This document shows, in pieces, positions 16,236 to 24,371 of a stretch of DNA of 40,510 nt (position 1 is the stretch's first letter; each line of letters begins with the position of its first letter). The notes beneath the pieces were generated by a model that saw only the letters and a list, made by a program, of their open reading frames with translations, searched no databases and was not told the DNA's origin. The stretch is taken from NCBI RefSeq assembly GCF_016887965.1, contig NZ_JAFDVD010000028.1, forward strand, positions 1 to 40,510, written 5' to 3'. The stretch comes from Phycicoccus sonneratiae. Lineage in GTDB: Bacteria; Actinomycetota; Actinomycetes; Actinomycetales; Dermatophilaceae. Position numbers and translations under genes: made by a program.

Positions 16236-17978
16236 TCAGCGGGGGGTGCGGGGTTCGCGGCGGCCGTCGGGGAGCCGGCGGGTGACCCGCCGGGCGTCGA
16301 GCGCGGTGCAGACCGCGAGCGCCACGCGGCGCGAGGTGGCCAGGGTCTCCCGTGCCTCGGCCAGGGTCCACGGGGGGTCGAGGGCGAGGAGCCGCTCGGC
16401 GGCCTCGTCGAGAGCGCCGGGCCGGAGGACGACGTCGGGGGCCGGGCGGACGAGCCGGTCGGCACGGACCGCGGCCGCGAGGACCCGGTCGTCGAGCCCG
16501 AGGTCGGCGAGCTCGGGACGGGTGGGGGCGTCGAACGGGTCGGCGGCGAGGCGCGCCTCGAGCGCGCGGACGGCGGCCTCGTGCGGGCCGAGGTCGGGGT
16601 GACCGGCCGGCGCCGCCCGACCCGCCGTGGTGTCGAGCCCGGCCCGGGCCGCGGCCGCGCGCACCACCGCGTCGGGCACGGCGTGGGCGCGGGCCAGGGC
16701 GGCGAGCGGCGGGCCGGCGTCGGTGGGGTCCGCGCGCCGGGCCTCCTCGGCGCCGTCGCGCAGGCTGCCGGCCAGCCGGTCGAGGAACCCCTCGTCGACG
16801 AGGTGCTCACCGACCGCCACCACGCCGGCGGCCGGTTCGACGGTCAGGCCGAGGCGCCGGGCGTCGTCCACCGCGAGGACGCCGCGCCGGCGCACGGCCC
16901 CGCCGAGCCCGGTCGGGTCGTCGGCGAGGTCGGCGGCGCGGCGGGCGGCGGACCCGCGGCCGCGGAGGGCGGGTGGGTCGGGGTCGAGGACGGTGGCTCC
17001 CCCGACCACCTGCCGCCGCCCGGGGTCGCGGAGCACCGCGCGGTCCCCGACCGAGAGCGGGACCTCGGCGTCGAGGGCGAGGCGCAGCAGCCGCGGCCCG
17101 AGGGGACGCACCCGCACCGGCACCGCCGCGGACCCGACGTGGAGCACGGCGTGGGTCGGCGGGTCGGTGTCGCGGTCGGTCGCGGCGTCGGCCAAGCGGG
17201 TCGGCCACCACGCGTCGGGGTGCACGAGCGCCTCGCCGCGGTGCAGGGCGTCGGCGCCGAGGTCGCGCAGATTGACGGCCACGCGGGCGGGGGCGAGCGC
17301 CTCGTCGACCACCGACCCGAGTGACTCCAGCCGGCGGATGCGCGACGGCCGCCCGCCGACGAGCACCGCGTCACTGGTCGCGAGCCGGCCGGAGGCGAGG
17401 GTGCCCGTGACGACCGTGCCGGCGCCACGCACCGTGAACACCCGGTCGACCCAGAGCCGGGCCCGCCGCTCCTCGACGGCGGGTGCCTCGTCGGGCCGGT
17501 CGAGCGCGGCGCGCAGGGCATCCATCCCGTCCCCGGTCCGGGCCGACACCGGCAGCACGTCGAGCCCGGCGAGGCTCGTCCCGGCCAGCCGCGCCCGCAC
17601 GTCGGCCGCCACCGGGGCGGGGTCCGCGAGGTCAGTTTTGGTGACGACGACGAGCCCCCGACGGATGCCGAGCGCGTCGAGCGCCGCGACGTGCTCGGCC
17701 GTCTGCGCCGACCATCCCTCGTCCGCGGCGACGACGAGCAGCACGGTCCGCAACGGGACGACCCCCGCGAGCATGGTCCGCACGTAGTCGGCGTGCCCGG
17801 GGACGTCGACGACGGCCAGCCGCCGCCCGGACGGCAGGGTCGTCCACACGTGCCCGAGCTCGATGGTCAGCCCGCGCCGGCGCTCCTCGGCGAGCCGGTC
17901 GGGCTCGGTGCCGGTGAGCGCCCGGACGAGCGCCGACTTGCCGTGGTCGACGTGGCCGGCGGTCGCGACGACGAGCAC
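16236..17978 (-). CDS. selB: Selenocysteine-specific translation elongation factor SelB
   Basis: This 580-residue GTPase delivers selenocysteyl-tRNA to UGA codons marked by a SECIS element. The N-terminal GTP-binding domain shows GHVDHGKS (8-15, G1), DVPGH (58-62, G3) and TKTD (113-116, G4). 'RLAEERRRGLTIELGHVW' is the SelB-type switch I region. EF-Tu-like beta domains follow ('RVFTVRGAGTVVTGTLASG'). The C-terminal third, rich in Ala/Arg helices and ending 'LDARRVTRRLPDGRREPRTPR' (last part), corresponds to the winged-helix repeats that bind SECIS RNA. The GTG at 17978 begins one base after the selA stop codon; upstream in-frame codons lie within selA. Length is normal for the family. Confidence 0.96.
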   Translation of the reverse strand: MLVVATAGHVDHGKSALVRALTGTEPDRLAEERRRGLTIELGHVWTTLPSGRRLAVVDVPGHADYVRTMLAGVVPLRTVLLVVAADEGWSAQTAEHVAALDALGIRRGLVVVTKTDLADPAPVAADVRARLAGTSLAGLDVLPVSARTGDGMDALRAALDRPDEAPAVEERRARLWVDRVFTVRGAGTVVTGTLASGRLATSDAVLVGGRPSRIRRLESLGSVVDEALAPARVAVNLRDLGADALHRGEALVHPDAWWPTRLADAATDRDTDPPTHAVLHVGSAAVPVRVRPLGPRLLRLALDAEVPLSVGDRAVLRDPGRRQVVGGATVLDPDPPALRGRGSAARRAADLADDPTGLGGAVRRRGVLAVDDARRLGLTVEPAAGVVAVGEHLVDEGFLDRLAGSLRDGAEEARRADPTDAGPPLAALARAHAVPDAVVRAAAARAGLDTTAGRAAPAGHPDLGPHEAAVRALEARLAADPFDAPTRPELADLGLDDRVLAAAVRADRLVRPAPDVVLRPGALDEAAERLLALDPPWTLAEARETLATSRRVALAVCTALDARRVTRRLPDGRREPRTPR

Positions 17979-17979
17979 G

Positions 17980-19272
17980 TCAGCCCTCGACGAGGGCCGC
18001 CCGCACGGCCTCCGCAAGCCGCGCGTCGTCCTCCGGTGCGACACACCGCAGGTCGACGAGGCAGCGACCGCCCTCGACCCGCGCGACCACCGGTGGCGAC
18101 CCGGACCGCAGCCGCGCGGCGCACGCCTCGGGCACGGCCAGCGCGACGCCGGGCAGCTCGACCCCGGCCCCTCCGCCCCCACCGACCCGCCCGACGCACG
18201 GCACGACCTCCCCCGCGCCGACGGCCTCCCGCACCGCCGCGGTGCGTCGGCGGTGCTCGGCCGGGTCGAGGTGCAGCGCGGCCGGCACCGGCGGCACGGG
18301 TCCGCGCAGGGTCGCCTCGAGGGCGGCGAGGGTCAGCTTGTCGACGCGCAGCGCCCGCGCCATCGGGTGCCGGCGCAGCCGCTCGAGCACCTCGGCGCGC
18401 CCGAGGAGGATGCCGGCCTGCGGCCCACCGAGCAGCTTGTCGCCGCTGAAGAGCACGACGTCGGCGCCGTCGGCGAGCGCGGTGGCCGCGTCGAGCTCGT
18501 CCGGCAGGAGGGGGTCCGGGGCGAGCAGGCCGGAGCCGGCGTCGACGACGAGCGGCACCGGCAGCCCGGCGAGCTCGCGCACCGACGCCGAGCCGGTGAA
18601 GCCCGTGACCCGGTAGTTGCTCGGGTGCACCTTGAGCACGAGGCCGGTGTCGGGGCCGAGGGCGTCCTCGTAGTCGCGCAGGGCCGTCCGGTTGGTCATC
18701 CCGACCTCGCGGATGCGGGCGCCGGCGCTCTCGATCAGCGGGGGGAGCCGGAAGCCGTCACCGATCTCGACCATCTCGCCGCGGCTGACGAGCACCTCGC
18801 GGCCCTGCGCGAGCGCGGTCGCCGCGAGGAGGAGCGCGGCGGCGGCGTTGTTGACGACGAGCGCCGCCTCGGCCCCCGGCACCGCCTCGAGCAGCGCGAC
18901 CAGCGCGCCGGACCCACGACGTCCGCGGCGGCCGGTGGCGAGGTCGAGCTCGACGTCGGTGTGACCGGCCGCCGCCACCAGTGCCTCGACCGCCTTCTCG
19001 GACAACGGGGCCCGGCCGAGATTGGTGTGCACGACGACCCCGGTGGCGTTGAGGACCGGGGTGAGCGAGGACGCCGGCGCGGCCAGGGCGTGGAGCACCT
19101 CCGGACGCACCGCGTCGACGGCCAGCTCACCGGCCCGGGCCCGGGACAGCACCCCCCGGACGACCCGGCGCACCTGTTCGGGGGAACGGCCGGTGGCAGC
19201 GCGCACGACGTCGGCGTCGGCGAGCAGGGCGTCGGTGCGGGGCAGGGCCGCGCGGGCGTCGGTGTCGGACAC
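17980..19272 (-). CDS. selA: L-seryl-tRNA(Sec) selenium transferase SelA
   Basis: This 430-residue pyridoxal phosphate enzyme converts seryl-tRNA(Sec) to selenocysteyl-tRNA(Sec) with selenophosphate. It shows the bacterial SelA blocks 'PVLNATGVVVHTNLGRAPLS' (72-91), 'VVNNAAAALLLA' and 'KVHPSNYRVTGFT'. The PLP-binding Lys279 lies in FSGDKLLGGPQAG. The GTG at 19272 is preceded by AAGGAG, which decides the start; the longer in-frame reading upstream would translate the tRNA-Sec gene and is spurious. It is followed by selB after one base and preceded by the tRNA gene 28 bases away, forming one selC-selA-selB unit. Confidence 0.96.
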   Translation of the reverse strand: MSDTDARAALPRTDALLADADVVRAATGRSPEQVRRVVRGVLSRARAGELAVDAVRPEVLHALAAPASSLTPVLNATGVVVHTNLGRAPLSEKAVEALVAAAGHTDVELDLATGRRGRRGSGALVALLEAVPGAEAALVVNNAAAALLLAATALAQGREVLVSRGEMVEIGDGFRLPPLIESAGARIREVGMTNRTALRDYEDALGPDTGLVLKVHPSNYRVTGFTGSASVRELAGLPVPLVVDAGSGLLAPDPLLPDELDAATALADGADVVLFSGDKLLGGPQAGILLGRAEVLERLRRHPMARALRVDKLTLAALEATLRGPVPPVPAALHLDPAEHRRRTAAVREAVGAGEVVPCVGRVGGGGGAGVELPGVALAVPEACAARLRSGSPPVVARVEGGRCLVDLRCVAPEDDARLAEAVRAALVEG

Positions 19273-19300
19273 CGCTGCTCCTTCCGCCGGCCGGGCAGTC

Positions 19301-19396
19301 TGGCGGAGGTGGACGGGAATCGAACCCGCCAGCCCGAGCGACTCGGACTCGTCGGTGTTGAAGACCGCGGGGACCACCAGGAGCCCAGACACCTCC
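19301..19396 (-). tRNA. selC: tRNA-Sec (anticodon UCA)
   Basis: A 96-nt tRNA with selenocysteine-specific features. The 5' strand GGAGGTG (complement of 19390-19396) pairs with CACCTCC of the 3' acceptor strand, followed by discriminator G and an encoded CCA (19301-19304). The anticodon loop CTTCAAC carries TCA. A long variable arm forms an approximately 8-bp stem (AGTCCGAG with CTCGGGCT). The T arm is GCGGG-TTCGATT-CCCGT. The order and length match bacterial tRNA-Sec, which has an extended acceptor/T stack. The eighth acceptor position looks like a T/C mismatch. It lies directly upstream of selA on the same strand. Confidence 0.95.
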
Positions 19397-19402
19397 GGTC
19401 CG

Positions 19403-19408
19403 AACCTA
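19403..19408 (-). promoter_or_regulatory. -10 box of the selC-selA-selB unit
   Basis: TAGGTT on the minus strand ends 6 bases before the first base of tRNA-Sec, so transcription would start at or next to the mature 5' end of the tRNA. No good -35 match was found. In the same divergent gap, the palindrome AGGAGC-G-GCTCCT (19461-19473) lies before the sigma factor gene. Confidence 0.4.
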
Positions 19409-19484
19409 GCCGATCTAACGGCCACCCCCGGCGCCCGCTCCCCCGGTCGACCGATGCCACAGGAGCGGCTCCTCGCGTGTACTG

Positions 19485-20027
19485 GTGGGTGTGGAGGTCG
19501 TCCAGGAGGGGCCGGCGACCGCGCGGCTCGGTGACGAGGAGTTCGCGCGGTGGGCCGAGGGGGCCGGCACGCGCCTGCTGCGGCTGGCGCACGCCCTGAC
19601 CGGTCGCCGCGCGGATGCCGAGGATCTCACCCAGGACACCCTCGTCCGGGTCGGTCTCGCGTGGCACCGGCTGCGGGCCGGCGAGGAACCCTTCCCGTAC
19701 GCCCGACGCACCATGGTGAACCTCTACCTCAACGGGCGACGGCGGCACGGCCTCTGGCAGCGCCTCGTTCCCCGGCTCGCCACGGAGACGCAGGGCCCGA
19801 GGCCGGACGCCGACGACGGTCTCGCCTCCGCGCGCGCCCTCCTCGACCGGCTACCACCCCGGCAGCGGGCCGCCGTGGCGCTCCGGTACCTCCTCGACCT
19901 CGACGACCCCGCCATCGCCGCGGCGCTCGGGTGCTCCGAGGCGACGGTTCGCTCCCACGTGTCCCGCGGTCTGGCGACGCTGCGCGCCGGCCTCGCTCCG
20001 ACGCCCGACCCAGGGGAGGACCCGTGA
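19485..20027 (+). CDS. ECF sigma factor, SigE-family (streptomycete type)
   Basis: This 180-residue RNA polymerase sigma-70 family protein of the ECF group has region 2 in 'LLRLAHALTGRRADAEDLTQDTLVRV' and 'RRTMVNLYLNGRRR', and region 4 in 'LPPRQRAAVALRYLLDLDDPAIAAALGCSEATVRSHVSRGLATLR', read in parts. The pattern is that of the SigE-family common in Streptomyces and relatives. GTG 19485 and GTG 19491 are both possible starts and neither has a good Shine-Dalgarno sequence. The following gene overlaps it by four bases and encodes a membrane protein, the usual layout for a sigma factor with its membrane partner. It is divergent from the selenocysteine tRNA gene, with no evidence of a functional tie. 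Confidence 0.88.
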   Translation: MGVEVVQEGPATARLGDEEFARWAEGAGTRLLRLAHALTGRRADAEDLTQDTLVRVGLAWHRLRAGEEPFPYARRTMVNLYLNGRRRHGLWQRLVPRLATETQGPRPDADDGLASARALLDRLPPRQRAAVALRYLLDLDDPAIAAALGCSEATVRSHVSRGLATLRAGLAPTPDPGEDP

Positions 20028-20749
20028 CCGCCGACAGCAGCCGCCCCGAGGAACTCGAGACGGTCCTCGACCCCCACACCTGGGACCTCGACGCCCCGCC
20101 CGGCCTCGCGGCCCGTGCCGTCGACGGCGTCCGGGCCCACCGCCGGGCCCGGCGCCGGGCCGTCGTCGCCGCCGGGTCGGCCCTGGCGCTCGGGGTCGTG
20201 GCCGGCGGGGCCCTGGTGCTCGACCACGGCCCGGGGGGCGGCGACCGCGCGCCGGCCGCGTCCCCGGCGAGCCGCCACGGGACCTCCGGCCCGCCCGACG
20301 TGGACCTCGACGGCTGGTCCTTCACCCCGCCCGCCGGGTGCACGGCCATCGGCGGGCAGAGCTCGATGGTCGCCGCGGTCGGCCCCGGCGGCATCGACAC
20401 CTCCGGTGACCCCCTCGCGCCGGACGAGCTGCGGGCCCGCCTCACGGGCTTCTCGTACTCCTGTGCCGGCGGTGTGCTCACCGTCAGCCGCATCGACCCC
20501 GACCCGGTGCCCGGCCCGTCCGACGGTTCGGGCCGGGCGTCGGTGACCCGGATGCTCGCGGCCGTGCTCACCGACCCGAGCCACCCGGACGCCGCCCTCG
20601 CGGACCTGCGCACACACGTGACGAGCCCCGGCAACGCGGTGCGGGCGAGCGTGCCGGACCCGACGTGGGGCGTCCTCGTCGTCCACGTGGCGGGCGGGGA
20701 CACTGCCCTCGTCGACCCCCTCGTCGACGGGCTGCACCCCGCCCGCTGA
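20024..20749 (+). CDS. Single-pass membrane protein cotranscribed with the sigma factor, possible anti-sigma
   Basis: This 241-residue protein has a cytoplasmic N-terminus of about 42 residues containing 'LDPHTWDLDAPPGLAARAVDGV', an Arg-rich stretch, one membrane span near 45-66 (AVVAAGSALALGVVAGGALVL trimmed at either end) and an extracytoplasmic part of about 175 residues with no domain I recognise. The GTG overlaps the sigma factor stop codon (GTGA). Position and topology suggest a regulator of the sigma factor, but no zinc-binding anti-sigma motif (HxxxCxxC) is present, so the role is inferred only. It shares no obvious similarity with selenium genes despite lying between selA and selD. 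Confidence 0.8.
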   Translation: MTADSSRPEELETVLDPHTWDLDAPPGLAARAVDGVRAHRRARRRAVVAAGSALALGVVAGGALVLDHGPGGGDRAPAASPASRHGTSGPPDVDLDGWSFTPPAGCTAIGGQSSMVAAVGPGGIDTSGDPLAPDELRARLTGFSYSCAGGVLTVSRIDPDPVPGPSDGSGRASVTRMLAAVLTDPSHPDAALADLRTHVTSPGNAVRASVPDPTWGVLVVHVAGGDTALVDPLVDGLHPAR

Positions 20750-20764
20750 CGTGGACCCGGCGGC

Positions 20765-20770
20765 TAGGGT
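20765..20770 (+). promoter_or_regulatory. -10 box of selD, leaderless arrangement
   Basis: TAGGGT ends 7 bases before the selD ATG and there is no Shine-Dalgarno sequence in the GC-rich gap. Transcription probably starts at the ATG itself. Confidence 0.45.
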
Positions 20771-20777
20771 CGGCGGC

Positions 20778-21785
20778 ATGGCCCTCCGGCTCACGCAGAC
20801 CGCGTCAGGGGGCGGGTGCGCCTGCAAGATCCCGCCGGGCGAGCTGCGCGAGCTGCTAGCCGGCGTCGACCTCCCCGGCTCCGACGCCCTCCTCGTCGGC
20901 GCCGAAACCGGCGACGACGCCGCGGTCGTGCGCCTCGACGGCGGGCGCGCGCTCGTCTCCACGGTCGACTTCTTCACCCCCGTCGTCGACGACCCGTTCG
21001 ACTGGGGTCGGATCGCGGCGACCAACGCGCTCTCCGACGTCTGGGCGATGGGCGGGGAGGCGCTGCTCGCCGTCAACCTCGTCACCTGGCCGCGCGCCAC
21101 CCTGCCGACCGAGCTGCTCGCCGAGGCCCTGCGCGGCGGCGCGATGGCCTGCGCCGACGTCGGGGTCGCCCTCGCCGGCGGGCACAGCATCGACGGCCCG
21201 GAGCCGGTCTACGGCCTGGCCGCCACCGGCCTCGCCGACCCCGCCCGCCTGCTGCGCAACGACGCCGCCCGCCCCGGCGACGCGCTCTCGCTCACCAAGC
21301 CGCTCGGTCTCGGCGTCCTCAACAACCGCCACAAGGCCACCGGCGAGGCCTTCCCCGAGGCCGTCGCCGTGATGACGACGCCCAACCGCGACGCCTCGCG
21401 GGCCGCCCTCGCGGCCGGGCTACGGGCCGCCACCGACGTCACCGGCTTCGGGCTGCTCGGCCACCTCGCGACGATGATGCGCGCCTCCGGCACCACCGCG
21501 GTGCTCGACGTCGACGCCGTCCCGGTGCTCGCGGCGGCCGTCACCTCGCTCGCCGACGGGTACGTCCCCGGTGGCTCGCGGCGCAACCTCGACTGGGTGC
21601 GGCCCGACCTCGACCCGGGCGCCGCCGGCGAGGACGCCCTCCTCCTGCTCGCCGATGCCCAGACCTCCGGCGGGCTGCTCCTCTCCGGCGAGGTGCCCGG
21701 AGCCACCACCGTCGGCGAGGTCGTGCCCCGGCGCGACGACGGCTCGCTCGTCGTCCTCCGCGGCCGGTCCTCCCGCTCCGTCTGA
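20778..21785 (+). CDS. selD: Selenide, water dikinase SelD
   Basis: This 335-residue enzyme makes selenophosphate from selenide and ATP, the selenium donor for SelA. The N-terminal catalytic loop reads GGGCACKIPPGEL, with Cys14 and Lys17 at the positions of E. coli Cys17 and Lys20, so it is the cysteine rather than the selenocysteine form. Further landmarks are 'GDDAAVV', 'STVDFFTPVVDDPFDWGRIAA', 'NALSDVWAMGG', 'AGGHSIDGPEPVYGL', 'TDVTGFGLLGH' and 'DAQTSGGLL'. The ATG at 20778 was preferred over a GTG 27 bases upstream because of the -10 box and because family proteins start near here. It is on the opposite strand from selA/selB and 1.4 kb away. Confidence 0.96.
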   Translation: MALRLTQTASGGGCACKIPPGELRELLAGVDLPGSDALLVGAETGDDAAVVRLDGGRALVSTVDFFTPVVDDPFDWGRIAATNALSDVWAMGGEALLAVNLVTWPRATLPTELLAEALRGGAMACADVGVALAGGHSIDGPEPVYGLAATGLADPARLLRNDAARPGDALSLTKPLGLGVLNNRHKATGEAFPEAVAVMTTPNRDASRAALAAGLRAATDVTGFGLLGHLATMMRASGTTAVLDVDAVPVLAAAVTSLADGYVPGGSRRNLDWVRPDLDPGAAGEDALLLLADAQTSGGLLLSGEVPGATTVGEVVPRRDDGSLVVLRGRSSRSV

Positions 21786-21815
21786 CCTGAGCACGCCGGA
21801 CCTGAGGGAATCCTT

Positions 21816-21860
21816 GGTTACGGACTCGTAGGTTACGCGAACGTAGGTTACGCTGGCGTA
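21816..21860 (+). promoter_or_regulatory. Three phased 15-bp repeats, each a TACG-N4-CGTA palindrome
   Basis: Three consecutive units of pattern GGTTACG-N4-CGTA occupy 21816-21830, 21831-21845 and 21846-21860. The last ends immediately before the GTG of the reductase gene. Each unit contains the inverted repeat TACG-N4-CGTA, and neighbouring units also form CGTA-N3-TACG. TAGGTT within the array can serve as a -10 box. The layout suggests cooperative binding of a TetR-like repressor; the protein is unknown. Confidence 0.7.
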
Positions 21861-23021
21861 GTGAGCGCACCCACCGTCGACCGACCGACCCCCGCCCCGG
21901 GGGCCTCCCGGCCGCGCCTCGGCGCCCACGCCCCCGGTCCGCTCGGCGGCCTGGTGCGCGGGGCCCGCAAGGTGGCCGAAGCCCTCGCCACCCCCCTCGT
22001 CCCCGACGACTACCTCGACCTCCTCGACCCGATGCGCGCCGGCGCCGACCTGCGCGGGCGCATCGTCGAGGTCCGCCCCGAGACCGCCGACGCCGCCACC
22101 GTCGTCATCCGCCCCGGCCGCGGCTGGCAGGGTCACGTGCCCGGGCAGTACATCCGCATCGGGGTCGACATCGACGGCGTCCGGCACTGGCGGGCCTACA
22201 GCCTCACCCACCGCGCCGACGGCTCCGCGGCGGCCGGCATCCCGGCCGGCTGCATCGCCATCACGACCAAGGCGATCCCGGACGGCAAGGTCAGCCACCA
22301 CCTCGTGCGCCGCGCCACCCCGGGCACCCTCGTGATGCTCGACCAGGCCACCGGCGACTTCACCCTCCCGACCCCCGCGCCGGCGAAGGTCCTCTTCCTC
22401 ACCGCGGGCAGCGGCATCACGCCGGTCATGGGGATGCTGCGCAACCACCTCCCCGAGCTCGCCGACGTCGCGCACGTGCACTGCGCCCCGAGCGAGCGCG
22501 ACGTGATCTTCCACCGCGAGCTCGCCGGCCACCACGACGCCGGCCGGCTCGCGCTCAGCCTCAACCTCGACGACGTCCACGGCGTCCTCGACCTCGCCCG
22601 CCTCGACACCCTCGTCCCCGACTGGCGCGAGCGCGAGACCTGGCTGTGCGGCCCGACCGCCCTGCTCGACGCCGCCGAGAAGCACTGGGCCAACGCCGGC
22701 CTCCCCGAGCGCCTGCACGTCGAGCGCTTCCGGCCCAGCGTCGTCGAGCCCGGCGAGGGCGGCACCGTCACCTTCGCCCGCAGCAGTCGCGTCGTCGACG
22801 CCGACGGCGCCACGGCCATCCTCGACGCCGGGGAGGACGCCGGCGTCCTCATGCCGAGCGGCTGCCGGATGGGCATCTGCTTCGGCTGCGTCGTGCCGAT
22901 GCGCTCCGGCGCGATCCGTGACCTGCGCACCGGTGAGGTCACCGTCCACGAGTCCGACGAGCCGCTGCCGGTCCAGACGTGCGTCAACGCCGTCGCCGGC
23001 TCCTGCGAGCTCGACCTCTGA
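21861..23021 (+). CDS. Ferredoxin reductase with plant-type [2Fe-2S] domain, desaturase partner
   Basis: This 386-residue electron-transfer protein has an FAD-binding FNR-like domain with RAYSLTH (flavin) and an NAD(P)-binding domain with 'LFLTAGSGITPVMGMLR' and 'TWLCGPTALLDA'. The C-terminal ferredoxin domain has cysteines 335, 340, 343 and 374 (CRMGICFGC and QTCVNAV) for a [2Fe-2S] cluster. It passes electrons from NAD(P)H to the di-iron desaturase encoded 49 bases downstream, as Rv3230c does for DesA3 in Mycobacterium. The GTG at 21861 directly follows the repeat array, and there is no good Shine-Dalgarno sequence. Confidence 0.93.
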   Translation: MSAPTVDRPTPAPGASRPRLGAHAPGPLGGLVRGARKVAEALATPLVPDDYLDLLDPMRAGADLRGRIVEVRPETADAATVVIRPGRGWQGHVPGQYIRIGVDIDGVRHWRAYSLTHRADGSAAAGIPAGCIAITTKAIPDGKVSHHLVRRATPGTLVMLDQATGDFTLPTPAPAKVLFLTAGSGITPVMGMLRNHLPELADVAHVHCAPSERDVIFHRELAGHHDAGRLALSLNLDDVHGVLDLARLDTLVPDWRERETWLCGPTALLDAAEKHWANAGLPERLHVERFRPSVVEPGEGGTVTFARSSRVVDADGATAILDAGEDAGVLMPSGCRMGICFGCVVPMRSGAIRDLRTGEVTVHESDEPLPVQTCVNAVAGSCELDL

Positions 23022-23070
23022 GCCTCCCGACCCCCGACCGCCCTCCCGCACACCCCACGGAAGGACCACC

Positions 23071-24369
23071 ATGACCCTCGCCCCCCAGCGCCCCGCCCAC
23101 GGCTCGACCAAGCCGCAGGGCATCAACCCGCGGCTGCGCGTCGAGAGCGACGCCCCGCGCCCGCAGCGCCCGGCCCTGAAGAAGTCCGGCCGCCCGAACC
23201 CGGCCGCGCACCTGTCGCCCGAGCAGATCGAGACCCTCGGCCACGAGCTCGACGCCCTCCGCAAGGAGGTCATGGACTCGCGCGGCGCGAAGGACGCGGC
23301 GTACATCCGCAAGGTCATCAAGGTCCAGCGCTACCTCGAGATGGGTTCTCGCGCAGCGCTGCTCTTCAGCAACGTCAAGGTCAAGGGCTTCCGCCCCGCG
23401 TGGTGGATCGGCACGGCCGGCCTCTCGGTCGCCAAGATCCTCGAGAACATGGAGATCGGCCACAACGTCATGCACGGCCAGTGGGACTGGATGCGTGACC
23501 CGAAGATCCACTCGACCGCCTGGGAGTGGGACAACGCCTCGCCGGCGAGCCAGTGGAAGCACAGCCACAACGAGATCCACCACACGTTCACGAACGTGCT
23601 CGGCCGCGACAACGACCTCGGCTACGGCATCCTGCGCGTCGACGAGGACCAGAAGTGGAGCCTCTTCTACCTCTTCCAGCCGATCTGGCACGTCGGCAAC
23701 GCGCTCATGTTCGAGTACTCCATCGCGGCCTACGACCTCGAGCTCGGCGGCTACCTCGCGAAGAAGAACCGGATGAGCGAGCTGGAGTTGGCCAAGTTCC
23801 GCGCCGACCGCGACGAGGTCTTCGCGAAGATCAAGCGCCAGGCCACCAAGGACTACCTCGTCCACCCGGCGCTCTCGGCCGTCACGGGCTCGGCCCGCAC
23901 CACCCTCACCGCCAACGTCGTCGCCAACCTCGTGCGCAACGTCTGGACGAACACGGTCATCATCTGCGGGCACTTCCCGCCCGGCATCGCGACCTTCGAG
24001 AAGACCTCGATCGACGGCGAGACCCGCGGCGAGTGGTACCTGCGCCAGATGCTCGGCTCCGGCAACATCAGCGGCACCAAGGCCATGCACGTGATGACCG
24101 GCAACCTCAGCCACCAGATCGAGCACCACCTCTTCCCGGACATGCCGAGCAACCGGTACGCCGAGATCGCCCCGCGCATCCGCGACCTCATGGCCCGCAA
24201 CGACCTGCCGTACGTCACGGGCAGCCTCTGGAAGCAGGCCGGGTCGGTGTACTGGAAGGTCGTCCAGCTCTCGCTGCCGAACAAGGTCGAGGGCCGGCGC
24301 CGGCGCGACGTCATCCGCCTCGAGATCGCCAAGGCCCGACGCAAGCGCCGTCTCGGCCGCCGCTTCTGA
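23071..24369 (+). CDS. Membrane fatty acyl desaturase, DesA3-like
   Basis: This 432-residue membrane di-iron desaturase has the three histidine boxes GHNVMH (130-135), HSHNEIHH (164-171) and HQIEHH (348-353). Hydrophobic segments lie around 93-125 and 277-300. A long N-terminal basic tail and a very basic C-terminus (RRRDVIRLEIAKARRKRRLG trimmed) are cytoplasmic. It probably introduces a double bond into stearoyl-CoA or another acyl chain using electrons from the upstream reductase, keeping membranes fluid. The ATG has AAGGA 6 bases upstream. Substrate chain and position are inferred from the DesA3 family. Confidence 0.93.
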   Translation: MTLAPQRPAHGSTKPQGINPRLRVESDAPRPQRPALKKSGRPNPAAHLSPEQIETLGHELDALRKEVMDSRGAKDAAYIRKVIKVQRYLEMGSRAALLFSNVKVKGFRPAWWIGTAGLSVAKILENMEIGHNVMHGQWDWMRDPKIHSTAWEWDNASPASQWKHSHNEIHHTFTNVLGRDNDLGYGILRVDEDQKWSLFYLFQPIWHVGNALMFEYSIAAYDLELGGYLAKKNRMSELELAKFRADRDEVFAKIKRQATKDYLVHPALSAVTGSARTTLTANVVANLVRNVWTNTVIICGHFPPGIATFEKTSIDGETRGEWYLRQMLGSGNISGTKAMHVMTGNLSHQIEHHLFPDMPSNRYAEIAPRIRDLMARNDLPYVTGSLWKQAGSVYWKVVQLSLPNKVEGRRRRDVIRLEIAKARRKRRLGRRF

Positions 24370-24371
24370 CG

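Noticed and set aside
19273-19425. Longer SelA starting upstream of GTG 19272
   Set aside because: It would translate the tRNA-Sec gene; AAGGAG directly before 19272 and family length support the shorter form.
20778-20850. SelD as a selenoprotein with an in-frame TGA at the catalytic position
   Set aside because: The codon for residue 14 is TGC and the frame is open throughout, so this is the cysteine form.
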